Assembly (NCBI GenBank): GCA_030682505.1
Contig: JAUXOH010000185.1
Coordinates: 1 to 6,862 of the forward strand
Source of the DNA: Candidatus Didemnitutus sp.
GTDB lineage: Bacteria > Verrucomicrobiota > Verrucomicrobiia > Opitutales > Opitutaceae
Length of the DNA: 6,862 nucleotides
Direction: 5' to 3'
Position numbers and translations under genes: made by a program. The notes beneath the pieces are model-generated. The model had not been told where the DNA came from, did not search any database, and worked only from the letters and a program-made list of their open reading frames with translations. This document shows positions 6,164 to 6,862 of the stretch, piece after piece (within the stretch, counting starts at the first letter, position 1; every line of letters begins with the position of its first letter).

Positions 6164-6174
6164 AGCAGAAAAGG

Positions 6175-6759
6175 TTAGCGCAGTCCGACCGGCGGGCCCA
6201 GCACCTCGCGCAAGACAAACGCCCGGCGCAACGCAGCGGGATCCCTTAAATCCTCCAAAAGTGCGCCGCGATTCTTCCGCCGCTCCACGGTGGTGGCAGC
6301 CACGGTCTGTTGCTCCAACAAGGCCCGCCGCTGTGCCGACGCCTTGGCGGACTCCAGTTGGCGGAATCTCTCCGCCAGCGCGGTCTGTTGTTCAAGAACC
6401 TCCGCCGCGTGCTCCGCGGCCACTTGTGCCGCGAGGTTGGGAACCCGCGGTGCGCGCTCGGGCAGGGCTTCCCGGACGATCTCGCGCAGAAAAGGCGGCA
6501 GTTCTTCCAGGGCTTCCGTTTGGCGTTCGACCGGCGCCTCCTCGCGAGGAGAGCGCTGCCTTTGCTCGATCTTGCGCTGGATATCCTCGCGAATCTTGCG
6601 CGTGCGTTCCCCCAAGGCCGGATCCTCAAACTCCGCCTTCTGTGGCGTTGCCCCCCCGGCATCGTCGCCGCTCTTCTTGCCCTTGATGGATTGAAGGAGC
6701 TGCGCCACGACACCGGCGATGATCAGGAGCGTCCAAAGATTTTCGAGAACCCACTTCAT
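6175..6759 (-). CDS. Small single-pass membrane protein with coiled-coil middle, unknown function
   Basis: I do not recognise a named family. The 194-aa product begins with a hydrophobic helix at about residues 4-24 (VLENLWTLLIIAGVVAQLL) with no signal-peptide cleavage motif, so it is likely a membrane anchor with the rest in the cytoplasm. A polar, charged region follows (28-80). An Arg/Glu/Gln/Ala-rich helical region then predicts a coiled coil (about 110-160, with LEQQTALAERFRQLESAKA). The C-terminus is compact and well ordered: LLEDLRDPAALRRAFVLRE, then VLGPPVGLR at the very end. The ending looks like a conserved sequence motif, and I have the impression that small membrane proteins of Planctomycetes and Verrucomicrobia end similarly, but this is unverified memory. 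Codon usage looks like its neighbours. The ATG at 6759 has a C-rich leader (ACACCTCCTCCCAAC) instead of a Shine-Dalgarno sequence. It may be transcribed with the gene that ends at 6821. Confidence 0.85.
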   Translation of the reverse strand: MKWVLENLWTLLIIAGVVAQLLQSIKGKKSGDDAGGATPQKAEFEDPALGERTRKIREDIQRKIEQRQRSPREEAPVERQTEALEELPPFLREIVREALPERAPRVPNLAAQVAAEHAAEVLEQQTALAERFRQLESAKASAQRRALLEQQTVAATTVERRKNRGALLEDLRDPAALRRAFVLREVLGPPVGLR

Positions 6760-6820
6760 GTTGGGAGGAGGTGTTTAATCAGAGGTGAAGAATCGCTGAA
6801 GCGGAGTCGCTCCAGTGGCG

Positions 6821-6862
6821 TTACTGCTTCTTGCCTTCGGGATTGGCGATGGAGCCGCGCAT
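6821..6862 (-). CDS. C-terminal end of an unidentified gene, cut by window edge
   Basis: On the minus strand the frame entering from base 6862 reads MRGSIANPEGKKQ and then TAA (6821-6823). It is too short to identify. It most likely is the end of a longer protein whose gene starts beyond the window, since 13 codons with a lysine-rich end fit a C-terminal tail; the ATG at the exact window edge may be an internal methionine. The spacing of 61 nt to the 194-aa gene, on the same strand, allows a common transcript. I see no terminator in 6760-6820. Confidence 0.45.
   Translation of the reverse strand: MRGSIANPEGKKQ

Overview
This is a 6.9 kb stretch of GC-rich bacterial chromosome with ordinary housekeeping genes. 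There is no mobile element, CRISPR array, rRNA or tRNA in it. Gene content and protein style (a DnaJ with a DPFDIFREVFG-type glycine-rich region, an AsmA-like protein, FtsK beside a RodZ-like protein, weak or absent Shine-Dalgarno sequences) suggest a Verrucomicrobiota member, perhaps Opitutaceae-like. That placement is inference from general resemblance, not from a marker gene.

Layout. A leftward block covers about 1-2740. In transcription order it holds manA (type I mannose-6-phosphate isomerase), a 269-aa membrane-anchored AsmA/DUF748-like protein whose start overlaps the manA end by 14 nt, grpE, and dnaJ, which runs off the left edge. grpE and dnaJ are 2 nt apart. The spacing suggests one operon joining a sugar-phosphate enzyme, an envelope protein and the DnaK co-chaperones; dnaK and hrcA are not in the window. 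A 90-bp divergent spacer (2741-2830) separates this block from a rightward block (2831-6111) of ftsK (DNA translocase of the division septum) and a rodZ-like gene (membrane-anchored helix-turn-helix cell-shape protein). That block ends at a strong hairpin terminator at 6132-6163, which can work in both directions. To its right, a leftward gene for a 194-aa single-pass membrane protein of unknown function (6175-6759) converges on the terminator. The last 42 bases hold the C-terminal end of a further leftward gene.

The main anomaly is in ftsK. Codon 72 is an in-frame TAG (3044-3046), and the reading frame stays open and FtsK-like on both sides. As read, the gene is split into a 71-aa fragment carrying the first membrane helix and a fragment of up to 745 aa carrying helices 2-4, the RecA-type motor and the gamma domain. 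The explanation could be a sequencing or assembly error, a real nonsense mutation, readthrough or suppression, or expression as two chains. The sequence alone cannot decide. I found no other strong candidate for an undescribed system.
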